A DNA stretch of 64,000 nucleotides from assembly GCA_947564465.1 (NCBI GenBank), contig CANOCV010000013.1:1-64000 (forward strand), written 5' to 3'. The notes under the pieces were generated by a model. It was not told the DNA's origin and searched no databases. It was given only the letters and a program-made list of their open reading frames with translations. This document shows, piece by piece, positions 35,234 to 46,338 of the stretch. The stretch's first letter is position 1, and the number at the start of each line of letters is the position of its first letter. The translations under genes were made by a program, and so were the position numbers. The stretch comes from an uncultured Roseburia sp. (lineage in GTDB: Bacteria > Bacillota > Clostridia > Lachnospirales > Lachnospiraceae).

Positions 35234-36973
35234 ATGAAAAAGTTTTTTTATACACTTTTAGTGGCAGCAGGGATTACAACACTCTCTTTTGTGCCGTGTA
35301 TGGCGGGAGAGATGAACGGGGAAGAGTCACGGGTCTATAGTGCCGCTTCGGGCAGCTTTACCTACAGTGGAGAGACTTATTATGCCAATAGTGAGTATCT
35401 GGCCCAGCTGAGCGCGTATCTGTGCAGAGACGATGTGGATTTGACTGCTGCGCAGGCGGATTCCGCGATTCGTTCAATGGGAAGAAAAACAAATATAAAA
35501 AAGGCGATAGACAGAGGATATATTTCAAAAGCCGGAGGGAACGGAGATAACCAGCCGTCAACAGAGAGCGAAGGAACGCCGGGAGGCGGGCAGACACCGT
35601 CGACAGAGGGCGCAGGAGCGCAGGATACGGAACGGAATACGGAGGACGGAAAAAAACCGAATACCGAGCGCGACACACAGAACGGCGGAGGTTCAAAGGG
35701 GGACAAAGAACAGGATAACGGCAAACCGGGAAACGCCGGGGACGCGGAGCTTGGAAATACGGAGAAGGGCGGAAATGCAGGAGGAAATGCAGCGGGAAAC
35801 GCAGGGAATACAAAGGAATTTGATTCGGCGGGACAGGCGGAGGAATCTTACCTGAATGAAGAGGAAAAACAGGAGAGGGAGGAGATCCTGGCGACCAGAC
35901 CGCAAAAGGACGAGGCAGAAAACGGGGAAATAACGTATGATACCATAAATAATCAGATTATATTCAGCGGAAGCAAGAATCAGAAAATCGTGATTCCGAA
36001 TGCGTTTCGATATATCAAGGGAACCCACACGAGAAGCATGTTTACCGTGGTGGAGCTTATTCTGCTTGGAGTTACCGTGATAAGTCTTGGAGTGCTTTTT
36101 GCTTTCAGATGCTTTAGTTTTCAGAAAAAGAGACATAAATTATCGTACAGCAACCATAAGAGACGCAGGATATTGCGCAAGGTGTTTGGAGCTGTGCTCG
36201 TTGCGGTTCTGGCGGTAAATATATTCGTGACTGCAGCGGGCATTGGGGTGCAGCTTGGTTTATTTCAGAGTTCCCGAATTACGGATATGCTAAGTGCAAG
36301 CGGATATTATCATGAGTCATTTAATGAGATGCAGGAGGAAATCTATGAGATAATGGAGGAAAACGGTTGTCCTCAGAATGCCTGTGACAGTGTTGTGACA
36401 TATGACCGCTATCTGTTTGCAACAAGAAATCATGTGCAGATGACGCTGAAGGGCCTGAAGCCTTCCGCAGAATATACGGATATTAGCTCTGAGGTAAAGG
36501 AAGCGCTTGAAGGAGTGCTCTATCTTACAGATGAAACCAAAGAGGAGCTTGGCGAGGCAGTGCACGGTCTTTATCAACAGAGCGTGAAGAATATTATAGG
36601 GGAAACGCTCTATGGCATCAAACAGATTTTTTTGAATGTATTTCGCGTTAATATGGTAATTGCCGTCATTGATATTTTGCTGTGTATCTTTGTGCTGCTG
36701 TTTATGGATCATTACAAGCACCGTGCAATGAAAAAAATTGCGGCTTCACTGCTTGGAGCATCTCTGTTGATTTGCACAGTGGCGGCGGTGATTTTAATTG
36801 GGAAGCCGTACACAAGTCTCTACATTGAGCCGGATTATCTGTATCTGTTTGCGGTAGAATATATTCGCTGGGTGACAAAGGTATTTGCGGTTCTTGCAGC
36901 GGTAGGCGCGCTGGCAGCTTTTTTTGTGTGGATGGCCGGAAAAGGGATGAAAAGGACAATGCAGGAAAAATAG
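35234..36973 (+). CDS. Secreted/membrane protein with Gly/Asn/Glu-rich region, function unknown
   Basis: The start at 35234 follows AAGGAGGAAA. The 579-residue product was not assigned to a family. It has a signal peptide (1 to about 24), a small domain with SGETYYANSEYLAQLSAYL, and a low-complexity stretch (about 100-230) rich in Gly, Asn, Glu and Thr with repeated NTE and GNAG motifs. Then come five hydrophobic segments (about 270-292, 320-348, 462-482, 490-510, 535-560) with a loop of about 110 residues between the second and third. The layout suggests an exposed N-terminal domain on a stalk anchored in the membrane. It abuts the VanZ gene directly. Confidence 0.6.
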   Translation: MKKFFYTLLVAAGITTLSFVPCMAGEMNGEESRVYSAASGSFTYSGETYYANSEYLAQLSAYLCRDDVDLTAAQADSAIRSMGRKTNIKKAIDRGYISKAGGNGDNQPSTESEGTPGGGQTPSTEGAGAQDTERNTEDGKKPNTERDTQNGGGSKGDKEQDNGKPGNAGDAELGNTEKGGNAGGNAAGNAGNTKEFDSAGQAEESYLNEEEKQEREEILATRPQKDEAENGEITYDTINNQIIFSGSKNQKIVIPNAFRYIKGTHTRSMFTVVELILLGVTVISLGVLFAFRCFSFQKKRHKLSYSNHKRRRILRKVFGAVLVAVLAVNIFVTAAGIGVQLGLFQSSRITDMLSASGYYHESFNEMQEEIYEIMEENGCPQNACDSVVTYDRYLFATRNHVQMTLKGLKPSAEYTDISSEVKEALEGVLYLTDETKEELGEAVHGLYQQSVKNIIGETLYGIKQIFLNVFRVNMVIAVIDILLCIFVLLFMDHYKHRAMKKIAASLLGASLLICTVAAVILIGKPYTSLYIEPDYLYLFAVEYIRWVTKVFAVLAAVGALAAFFVWMAGKGMKRTMQEK

Positions 36974-37459
36974 ATGAGAGGGAAGAGATATACAATTGTT
37001 ACTTTTTTGGCTCTGGCGTTCTGGATGGTTTTAATTTTTTATATGTCGCATCAACCGGCGGAGGAGTCCTCTGCAATTTCAGATACGGTTTCCTATCGGG
37101 CGGTAGCGGCGCTTAATAAGATATGCGGATGGCAGCTTGAGGAGGAGCAGATAGAAGAGAGGGCGGAGAAGATACATTATCCGATAAGGAAGATAGCTCA
37201 TATGACGGAATATGCCGTGCTTGCGGCGCTGTTTTTCCTGCACCTGTCCGCATATGAATGTATGTCGGGAAAGAAAGGATTTTTCCTGACGGCGGGTCTG
37301 TCTGTTTTATATGCCGTGACGGATGAATATCACCAGACCTTTGTAGAGGGACGCTGTGGAAGCCCCGTGGATGTGGCAATTGATTTTGTGGGCGTTTTGG
37401 CAGGGCTGATGCTTGTGTTGTCGGTAAGCCTTATCAAGAAGAAAAGAGCGGAGAGATAG
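36974..37459 (+). CDS. VanZ-like family protein
   Basis: This 161-residue protein has three to four membrane segments (about 8-24, 75-93, 100-118, 131-153). It carries the VanZ-family motifs KIAHMTEYAVLAALF and DEYHQTFVEGRCGSPVDVAID. This is the second VanZ-type protein in the window and is of the short form. The ATG follows the previous stop without a gap, so the two genes are cotranslated. The biochemical role is unknown. Confidence 0.85.
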   Translation: MRGKRYTIVTFLALAFWMVLIFYMSHQPAEESSAISDTVSYRAVAALNKICGWQLEEEQIEERAEKIHYPIRKIAHMTEYAVLAALFFLHLSAYECMSGKKGFFLTAGLSVLYAVTDEYHQTFVEGRCGSPVDVAIDFVGVLAGLMLVLSVSLIKKKRAER

Positions 37460-37462
37460 AAA

Positions 37463-38170
37463 ATGGAGGCATCGGAAAGAAACAGGAGGATACGGGCCGA
37501 ATTGGAGGCGCTTGCGGAGGAAGAATATGGGAAATTTTCCTCGGCGCTTGTTCCGGGAGAAGAAAATATGCTGGGTGTGCGTCTGCCAAAACTTCGGGAG
37601 CTTGCAAAGAAGCTTGCAAAAGAAGACTGGAAGGATTATCTTGAACACGCAAAGGACGATTCGATGGAAGAGACGCTGCTGCAGGGAATGACCATAGGAT
37701 ATGTAAAAGCGTCTTTTTTAGAGATCAATCCATATCTGGATGCGTTTGTGCCTAAAATAAATAACTGGTCTGTCTGTGACTCGTCCTGTACAACCTTAAA
37801 GATTGCAAAAAAGGAACCGGAGGCTGTGTGGGAATATTTGCAGAAGTATCTGGATTCCGAGCAGGAATATGAAATTCGTTTCGGTGTGGTGATGATTTTA
37901 TGTCACTTCATTCGGGAGGAATATATCGGCCGGATTTTTGAATGGATGGACAAGATCAGCCATCCGGGCTATTATGTGAAAATGGCAGTGGCATGGAATT
38001 TGTCGGTCTGCTATGTGAAATATCCGAAAGAGACATTAAAATATTTGGAAAACTGTAAGCTGGATGACTGGACATACAACAAGGCAATTCAGAAAATGAC
38101 GGAGTCTTATCGGGTAAGCAGTGAAGATAAGGTGATGCTTCGTCAGATGAAGCGAGAAAAACAAAAATAA
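37463..38170 (+). CDS. DNA alkylation repair protein (AlkD-like HEAT-repeat DNA glycosylase)
   Basis: This 235-residue, all-helical protein matches the AlkC/AlkD family: MLGVRLPKLRELAKKLAK near residue 33, INNWSVCDSSC near residue 95, YEIRFGVVMIL, and VAWNLSVCYVKYP near the end. AlkD enzymes excise N3- and N7-alkylated purines. The motif with Trp, Asp (NWSVCD) corresponds to residues involved in lesion contact. It starts 3 nt after the VanZ gene and is followed 20 nt later by prfB. Confidence 0.85.
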   Translation: MEASERNRRIRAELEALAEEEYGKFSSALVPGEENMLGVRLPKLRELAKKLAKEDWKDYLEHAKDDSMEETLLQGMTIGYVKASFLEINPYLDAFVPKINNWSVCDSSCTTLKIAKKEPEAVWEYLQKYLDSEQEYEIRFGVVMILCHFIREEYIGRIFEWMDKISHPGYYVKMAVAWNLSVCYVKYPKETLKYLENCKLDDWTYNKAIQKMTESYRVSSEDKVMLRQMKREKQK

Positions 38171-38190
38171 AAAAGAAAGTTGGTGATACT

Positions 38191-39322
38191 GTGGTAGAAT
38201 TAGATCCGTTTCGGACAAAATTAGGAGCCTATAAAGCTCCGCTGCAGGAAGTGAGGGATTCACTTTGACCTCGCTAATAAGGCAAAGCGAATCGAAGAAT
38301 TAGAGCGCGAGATGGAAGCGCCGGATTTCTGGAATGATCCGGAGGTTTCACAGCAGAAGATGAAAGAATTAAAGGGCTACAAGGATGATGTGGAGACATA
38401 TCACAGTTTAGAAGGGAAGCTTGAGGATATTGCGACACTGATTGAGATGGGAGACGAGGAAAACGATCCCGAAATTATCCCGGAGGTGGAGCAGGAGATC
38501 ACAGAGTTTGAAGAGACGTTTGAAAAAATAAGGATTAAGACGCTCTTGTCAGGGGAGTATGACAAAGATAACGCGATTGTATCGCTGCATGCGGGCGCGG
38601 GAGGAACGGAGTCGTGTGACTGGGCCTCAATGCTTTACCGAATGTATGCGAGATGGGCGTCAGATAAGGGGTTTGAGCTGGAAGTTTTAGACTCTCTGGA
38701 CGGTGACGAGGCCGGAATCAAGTCGATTACCTTTCAGGTAAACGGTGAGAACGCTTACGGGTATTTAAAGTCAGAGCATGGCGTACACAGGCTTGTGCGC
38801 ATTTCGCCGTTTAACGCGGCGGGCAAGCGTCAGACTTCATTTGTCTCCTGTGATGTTATGCCCGATATTGAGGAAGATATTGACATTGAGGTGAAGGATG
38901 AGGATATCCGCATTGACACGTATCGTTCCAGCGGCGCCGGAGGACAGCATATCAACAAGACCTCATCGGCAATCCGAATTACACATTTTCCGACAGGGAT
39001 TGTGGTGACATGTCAAAATGAACGTTCGCAGCATATGAATAAGGACAAGGCGATGCAGATGTTAAAGGCAAAGCTGTATCTGTTAAAGCAGCAGGAAAAT
39101 GCCAATAAGGCGGCGGGAATCCGCGGAGAGGTGACGGAGATTGGCTGGGGCAATCAGATTCGGTCTTATGTGATGCAGCCATATACGATGGTCAAGGATC
39201 ACCGCACCGGAGCGGAGACCGGAAATGTGGACAGCGTGATGGACGGAAGCATTGATCTGTTTATTAACGGCTATTTGAAATGGTGTTCCCTGGGATGCCC
39301 GAAAGATATGGAGGAATCTTAA
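38191..39322 (+). CDS. prfB: Peptide chain release factor 2 with programmed +1 frameshift
   Basis: Translation starts at GTG 38191. After 25 codons it meets CTT TGA C at 38263-38269; a +1 shift skips one base and reading continues GAC from 38267 to 39322, giving 376 residues. AGGGA upstream of the site can serve as the stimulating Shine-Dalgarno-like sequence. This is the classical autoregulation of RF2: low RF2 at the in-frame UGA favours the shift. RF2 identity is confirmed by the SPF anticodon-like motif (RISPFNAAGKRQTSF) and the GGQ motif (GAGGQHINKTSS). Confidence 0.96.
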
Positions 39323-39327
39323 AAAAC

Positions 39328-39356
39328 TTGCACTTTCCGCCGGAGTGTGGTATTAT
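39328..39356 (+). promoter_or_regulatory. Promoter for the ACT protein-hom-homoserine kinase group
   Basis: TTGCAC (39328-39333), 17 nt, TATTAT (39351-39356), 50 nt before the ATG at 39406. Confidence 0.6.
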
Positions 39357-39405
39357 CTTCCTGGTGAATACAGTTGTGTTTCTGTTGCAAACACTGGAGG
39401 AAAAG

Positions 39406-39849
39406 ATGGCGGATAAGGGTAAGTATTTCGTGTTGAAGGAAAAGGCTGTACCGGAGGTACTTCTGAAGGTGGTGGAGGCGAAGCGCCTGTTAGAATCGGG
39501 ACGCGTCTCCTCTGTGCAGGAGGCGGTTGAGCGTGTAGATATCAGCCGAAGTTCTTTTTACAAGTATAAGGACGATATATTTCCGTTTCATGATAACGTA
39601 AAAGGGAAAACGATTACGATTGTAATTCAGCTGGATGATGAGCCGGGGCTCTTATCTCTGGTTTTGAATATCGTAGCCAAATTCCATGCGAATATCTTGA
39701 CGATACATCAGTCCATTCCGGTAAACGGAATTGCGTCCCTGACGTTAAGTATGGATATTTTGCCAAAAACCGGAGATCCGGCACAGATGGTGGAGGCGAT
39801 TGAAGGGACAGAGGGCATACATTATGTAAAAATACTGGCCAGGGAATAG
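39406..39849 (+). CDS. pheB: ACT domain-containing protein, PheB type (UPF0735)
   Basis: The start at 39406 follows CTGGAGGAAAAG; upstream codons overlap the promoter. The 147-residue length equals that of Bacillus PheB. The N-terminal half (VPEVLLKVVEAKRLLESG, DISRSSFYKYKDDI) resembles a DNA-binding helix-turn-helix; the C-terminal half (TIVIQLDDEPGLLSLVLNIV) is an ACT domain that binds amino acids. It probably regulates the threonine-pathway genes that follow 29 nt downstream or aromatic amino acid metabolism. Confidence 0.88.
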   Translation: MADKGKYFVLKEKAVPEVLLKVVEAKRLLESGRVSSVQEAVERVDISRSSFYKYKDDIFPFHDNVKGKTITIVIQLDDEPGLLSLVLNIVAKFHANILTIHQSIPVNGIASLTLSMDILPKTGDPAQMVEAIEGTEGIHYVKILARE

Positions 39850-39878
39850 CGGCCATAAAATCTGGAGGAATAAGAGAG

Positions 39879-41081
39879 ATGATAAAAGCGGCAATTATGG
39901 GATACGGGACAATCGGTTCCGGAGTTGCAGAGGTATTGGAGACAAATCAGGAGAGCATTGCAAGGCGCTCGGGCGACGGAATCGAAGTGAAGTATGTCCT
40001 TGATTTAAGAGAGTTTCCGGGAGATCCGATTCAGGATAAAATCGTTCATGATTATCAAACGATTGCGAATGATCCCGAGATTTCTATTGTTGTGGAGACG
40101 ATGGGCGGTGTGGAACCGGCATACACCTTTGTAAAGGCGATGTTAGAGGCGGGCAAGCATGTGACCACTTCCAACAAAGCTCTGGTGGCGGAAAAGGGCG
40201 CACAGCTGATTGCACTCGCGAAAGAAAAAAATGTAAATTTTATGTTTGAGGCGAGTGTAGGCGGCGGCATACCGATTATACGTTCCTTAAACGCGTGTCT
40301 GACTGCGGATGAGATTGAGGAGATTACCGGAATCTTAAACGGGACGACGAACTATATGATGACGAAAATGAGTGAGGAAGGCCTGGAATTTGATGATGTG
40401 TTAAAGGATGCGCAAAGCAAAGGCTATGCGGAAAAGGATCCGACTGCGGATATTGAGGGACATGACGCGTGCCGTAAGATTGCGATTTTAACATCTCTTG
40501 TGTGCGGGCAGCAGGTGGATTTTGAGGATATTCACTGTGAGGGAATTACAAAGATTTCCGCGAAGGATATTAAGTATGCCAAGGCAATGGGCAGGGCGAT
40601 CAAGCTGCTTGCGACAAGCAAAAAGGTAGGAGACAGTTACTGCGCAATGGTGGCGCCGTGTATGCTTGTGCCAAGCCATCCGCTTTATCCGGTAAACGAT
40701 GTGTTTAACGCGGTATTTGTGCACGGAAACGTGCTGGGCGATGCAATGTTTTACGGCAGCGGCGCCGGAAAGCTTCCGACTGCGAGCGCGGTTGTTGCGG
40801 ACATGGTAGATATCGCCAAGCATCTGAATCGTAATATATTTGTGGAGTGGAGCTCTAAGAAGATGGAGCTTACAGATTATAAGAGCCTGGAAAACAGATT
40901 TTTTGTCCGCACCACAAGCGATATGCCTGCGGTGGAGGCAGCGTTTGGCAGTGTGGAGGCAGTAAAAGCAGAGGGAGTAACAGGCGAAATAGGTTTTGTG
41001 ACGGAGAGAATGACAGAGGCGGAATATGAGAAAAAGGCGGCAGGGCTGAACGGTATTTTGCAGATGATCCGTGTCAGCTAA
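39879..41081 (+). CDS. hom: Homoserine dehydrogenase
   Basis: This 400-residue protein has the NAD(P)-binding start AAIMGYGTIGSGVAEVL, the catalytic-domain motif GILNGTTNYMM near residue 160, KGYAEKDPTADIEGHDA, and FYGSGAGKLPTASAVV. It reduces aspartate semialdehyde to homoserine for threonine and methionine synthesis. The C-terminal region (about 330-400) is shorter than the full ACT domain of many Gram-positive enzymes, so feedback inhibition may differ. It lies between the PheB-type ACT protein and a proposed homoserine kinase. Confidence 0.95.
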   Translation: MIKAAIMGYGTIGSGVAEVLETNQESIARRSGDGIEVKYVLDLREFPGDPIQDKIVHDYQTIANDPEISIVVETMGGVEPAYTFVKAMLEAGKHVTTSNKALVAEKGAQLIALAKEKNVNFMFEASVGGGIPIIRSLNACLTADEIEEITGILNGTTNYMMTKMSEEGLEFDDVLKDAQSKGYAEKDPTADIEGHDACRKIAILTSLVCGQQVDFEDIHCEGITKISAKDIKYAKAMGRAIKLLATSKKVGDSYCAMVAPCMLVPSHPLYPVNDVFNAVFVHGNVLGDAMFYGSGAGKLPTASAVVADMVDIAKHLNRNIFVEWSSKKMELTDYKSLENRFFVRTTSDMPAVEAAFGSVEAVKAEGVTGEIGFVTERMTEAEYEKKAAGLNGILQMIRVS

Positions 41082-41107
41082 GAGTGTCAGAAACAGAGGT
41101 AAGGGAT

Positions 41108-44276
<3,169 letters not shown>

Positions 44277-44318
44277 GACTATAATTCTCCGTTGGCTTTT
44301 GCGGGCAGTAACATACAG

Positions 44319-44347
44319 AGTATAACAGGAGAGGGCCGGATTGTCAA
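44319..44347 (-). promoter_or_regulatory. Consensus promoter for the DUF2752 gene
   Basis: Read on the minus strand: TTGACA (44347-44342), 17 nt, TATACT (44324-44319), about 43 nt before the ATG. Both boxes match the sigma-A consensus closely. Confidence 0.75.
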
Positions 44348-44353
44348 AACATG

Positions 44354-44382
44354 TTGTTTTTAAAAGTCCTGCGTGTTACAAT
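44354..44382 (+). promoter_or_regulatory. Promoter for the SprA-related gene
   Basis: TTGTTT (44354-44359), 17 nt, TACAAT (44377-44382). It is divergent from the DUF2752 promoter, with the two -35 boxes only 6 nt apart. Confidence 0.6.
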
Positions 44383-44440
44383 GGAAGAAAACGGAAACGT
44401 TATAGAATAAAGTTTTTGGACAATGAAAGGGGATGAAAAA

Positions 44441-45007
44441 ATGATTGGAGGAATCAGTGGTTCGCCTTGGTCCTATTACGGGTATGGAAGCGCGATAAGC
44501 GGCAGCCCCGTATCGGGAAACGATATGTCAGGGGTTTCTATGATGGGAACGTCCGCGCAGAGGATTGGCGGTAAGGAAGATGACGGCGTTATTTTAGAGC
44601 TGAGCGATGAGGGGAAAAAGGCAGGAAGAGGTGTGAACAACGCTTCGGCGTCGGAGGAGTGCCAGACATGTAAGAATCGTAAATATGTGGATGGTTCGGA
44701 TGAGAATGTTTCCTTTAAGTCAGCGGCGCATATTTCGCCGGAGGCGGCTGCGTCCCGCGTAATGGCGCACGAGCAGGAGCATGTCTCCAACGCATATGTC
44801 AAGGCTGAAAAAATGGACGGAAAGGTAGTTTCCGCCAGCGTAAGCATCCACACGGAAATTTGTCCTGAGTGCGGCAAAAGTTTTGTGGCAGGCGGACAGA
44901 CCAATACAATGATTAAATACGGCAACGAGCAGAATCCGTACCAGCAGCAAAAGAAATCAATTGACGCGATATCTTTGGTTGGCAGGAATGTAGATTATGT
45001 GGCATAA
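44441..45007 (+). CDS. Putative zinc metalloprotease, SprA-related family
   Basis: The ATG at 44441 is 9 nt after AAGGGG; an ATG at 44423 is less well placed. The 188-residue protein carries HEQEH (an HExxH zinc-binding motif) in ASRVMAHEQEHV, and two Cys pairs: CQTCKNRKY before it and CPECGKSF after it. The motif context ISPEAAASRVMAHEQEH resembles the SprA-related family. There is no signal peptide; the Gly/Ser/Tyr-rich N-terminus is disordered. Whether it is an active protease and on what substrate is unknown. Confidence 0.65.
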   Translation: MIGGISGSPWSYYGYGSAISGSPVSGNDMSGVSMMGTSAQRIGGKEDDGVILELSDEGKKAGRGVNNASASEECQTCKNRKYVDGSDENVSFKSAAHISPEAAASRVMAHEQEHVSNAYVKAEKMDGKVVSASVSIHTEICPECGKSFVAGGQTNTMIKYGNEQNPYQQQKKSIDAISLVGRNVDYVA

Positions 45008-45043
45008 GCAAGGAAACGTATCAAATTTAAGGAGTATTTTTTG

Positions 45044-45787
45044 ATGAAAAGGAAATCGGCAGAGCTTAAGAGACTTGCAAGGGAAATATTGACACATCAT
45101 TACGGAACGCCGATGGGCGCAATGGTAGTCACGGAACTGATAACGGTAATTTTGCTTCTGCCGTTTTCGTGGAATATAACGGCAGAGTCATCCGTCAGGG
45201 AGTGGACGATTTATTACATTGCAGCGTTTGTTATATCGCTTCTTGCGTCTCTCCTTCGTGCGGGATGTATTTGGATTGCCCTGAATATGGCGCGCCGTAA
45301 GCAGTACGCATTTTCGGATCTCTTTTATGCGTTTAAGAATTACCCGGATAAGTATATTCTTGCGGCTCTGTTGTTCACCCTGTTTTGCGTTTTGCCTATG
45401 CTTCCTTTCTTTGCGGTTGTCTGGTTTCTTGAGACTTCAAAAAGAAGCGCGGTTCTATTTGCGGCGCTTCTTTTGTCTGTAATATTTATGTTAGTATTCG
45501 TTATACTTTTATCGTTAAATTACGGATTGTATGCTTATATTTTATTGGATCGGCCGCAGATAAGCGTGGCGGAAGCCTTTCGTGAGAGCAGGCGTATGAT
45601 GAGGGGAAATAAGGGACGTTTGTTTTACTTAAATCTCGCATTTCTTGGCTGGGAGGCTCTTTGCGTACTGTCGCTTGGAGTCGGTTATCTGTGGGTAGAG
45701 CCGTATATGACACAGACACAGACATGTTTTTATATGGAGGTATCCGGCGACCTGAAACAGGGGAACAGGGAAGAAAACGTCCGATAG
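45044..45787 (+). CDS. DUF975 family membrane protein
   Basis: The ATG at 45044 follows TAAGGAG; the TTG at 45041 is too close to be preferred. The 247-residue protein has about five to six membrane segments and the DUF975 pattern: AREILTHHYGTPMG near the N-terminus, FSDLFYAFKN in the middle and AEAFRESRRMMRGNKGRLFYLNL near residue 180. Function unknown. It follows the SprA-related gene by 36 nt and ends in a palindrome shared with the convergent gene. Confidence 0.82.
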   Translation: MKRKSAELKRLAREILTHHYGTPMGAMVVTELITVILLLPFSWNITAESSVREWTIYYIAAFVISLLASLLRAGCIWIALNMARRKQYAFSDLFYAFKNYPDKYILAALLFTLFCVLPMLPFFAVVWFLETSKRSAVLFAALLLSVIFMLVFVILLSLNYGLYAYILLDRPQISVAEAFRESRRMMRGNKGRLFYLNLAFLGWEALCVLSLGVGYLWVEPYMTQTQTCFYMEVSGDLKQGNREENVR

Positions 45788-45797
45788 TGACTATCGG
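45781..45797. other. Palindrome holding the stop codons of two convergent genes
   Basis: CCGATAGT (45781-45788) and ACTATCGG (45790-45797) are exact reverse complements around one base. The TAG stop of the + gene (45785-45787) lies in the left arm and the TAG stop of the - gene (45791-45793) in the right arm. It probably forms a 3'-end hairpin for both messages, without a strong T tract. Confidence 0.6.
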
Positions 45798-46168
45798 TAG
45801 TATTTCATATACTGTTCCGCGAGTTCATTTGAATAACGCATCATTTCGTCAAAGCCTCCGTAAAAGTTAATTGCGTAGAGGAACATAATAATATACAGGA
45901 CAATTGTGATAGCAAGTCCCGAAATTCCAAGGATAAGTCCGGTTTTTCCCATGCCGTCCATAGTCACTTCTCCGCCTTTTGATAAGAGTGCGAAGATGAT
46001 GGAGAGTGCGCCGAAGACAACGGCGGAGTAAATGCAGCAGCATGTGGCAAGTGAGAGAATCCCCATGACGAGGGACGCGGTTGCAAGTCCGTGTGAGCGT
46101 TTATCCTGATAAGGCGGATTTGGCGGCATTTCCTGCCGGTCAAGTTGTGAATCGTTTTGGTAGTCCAT
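45791..46168 (-). CDS. DUF4190-type small membrane protein
   Basis: The start at 46168 has GGGAGGAATTGCC upstream on the minus strand. The 125-residue protein has a Pro/Gln/Asn-rich N-terminal 27 residues and two membrane segments (about 28-58 and 74-100) in the DUF4190 pattern (GLATASLVMGILSLATCCC, KTGLILGISGLAI). A Tyr-rich tail follows. Function unknown. Confidence 0.8.
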   Translation of the reverse strand: MDYQNDSQLDRQEMPPNPPYQDKRSHGLATASLVMGILSLATCCCIYSAVVFGALSIIFALLSKGGEVTMDGMGKTGLILGISGLAITIVLYIIMFLYAINFYGGFDEMMRYSNELAEQYMKYYR

Positions 46169-46204
46169 GGCAATTCCTCCCGGATGATTTAATGTTTCGC
46201 CCAT

Positions 46205-46233
46205 AGTATACCATTTTCATTTGCAAAAAACAA
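46205..46233 (-). promoter_or_regulatory. Promoter for the DUF4190 gene
   Basis: On the minus strand: TTGTTT (46233-46228), 17 nt, TATACT (46210-46205), about 36 nt before the ATG. Confidence 0.65.
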
Positions 46234-46245
46234 TCAAAAGAAATC

Positions 46246-46274
46246 TTGTTTCACAAATCGGAAAATGATAAAAT
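46246..46274 (+). promoter_or_regulatory. Promoter for tex
   Basis: TTGTTT (46246-46251), 17 nt, TAAAAT (46269-46274), 64 nt before the ATG of tex. Back to back with the promoter of the minus-strand gene. Confidence 0.6.
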
Positions 46275-46338
46275 ATAGCGGGCTTTGGCCTGTCTGAATT
46301 ATGAGATTAGAAAAATGGAAGAGTAAGGAGAAGTACGG

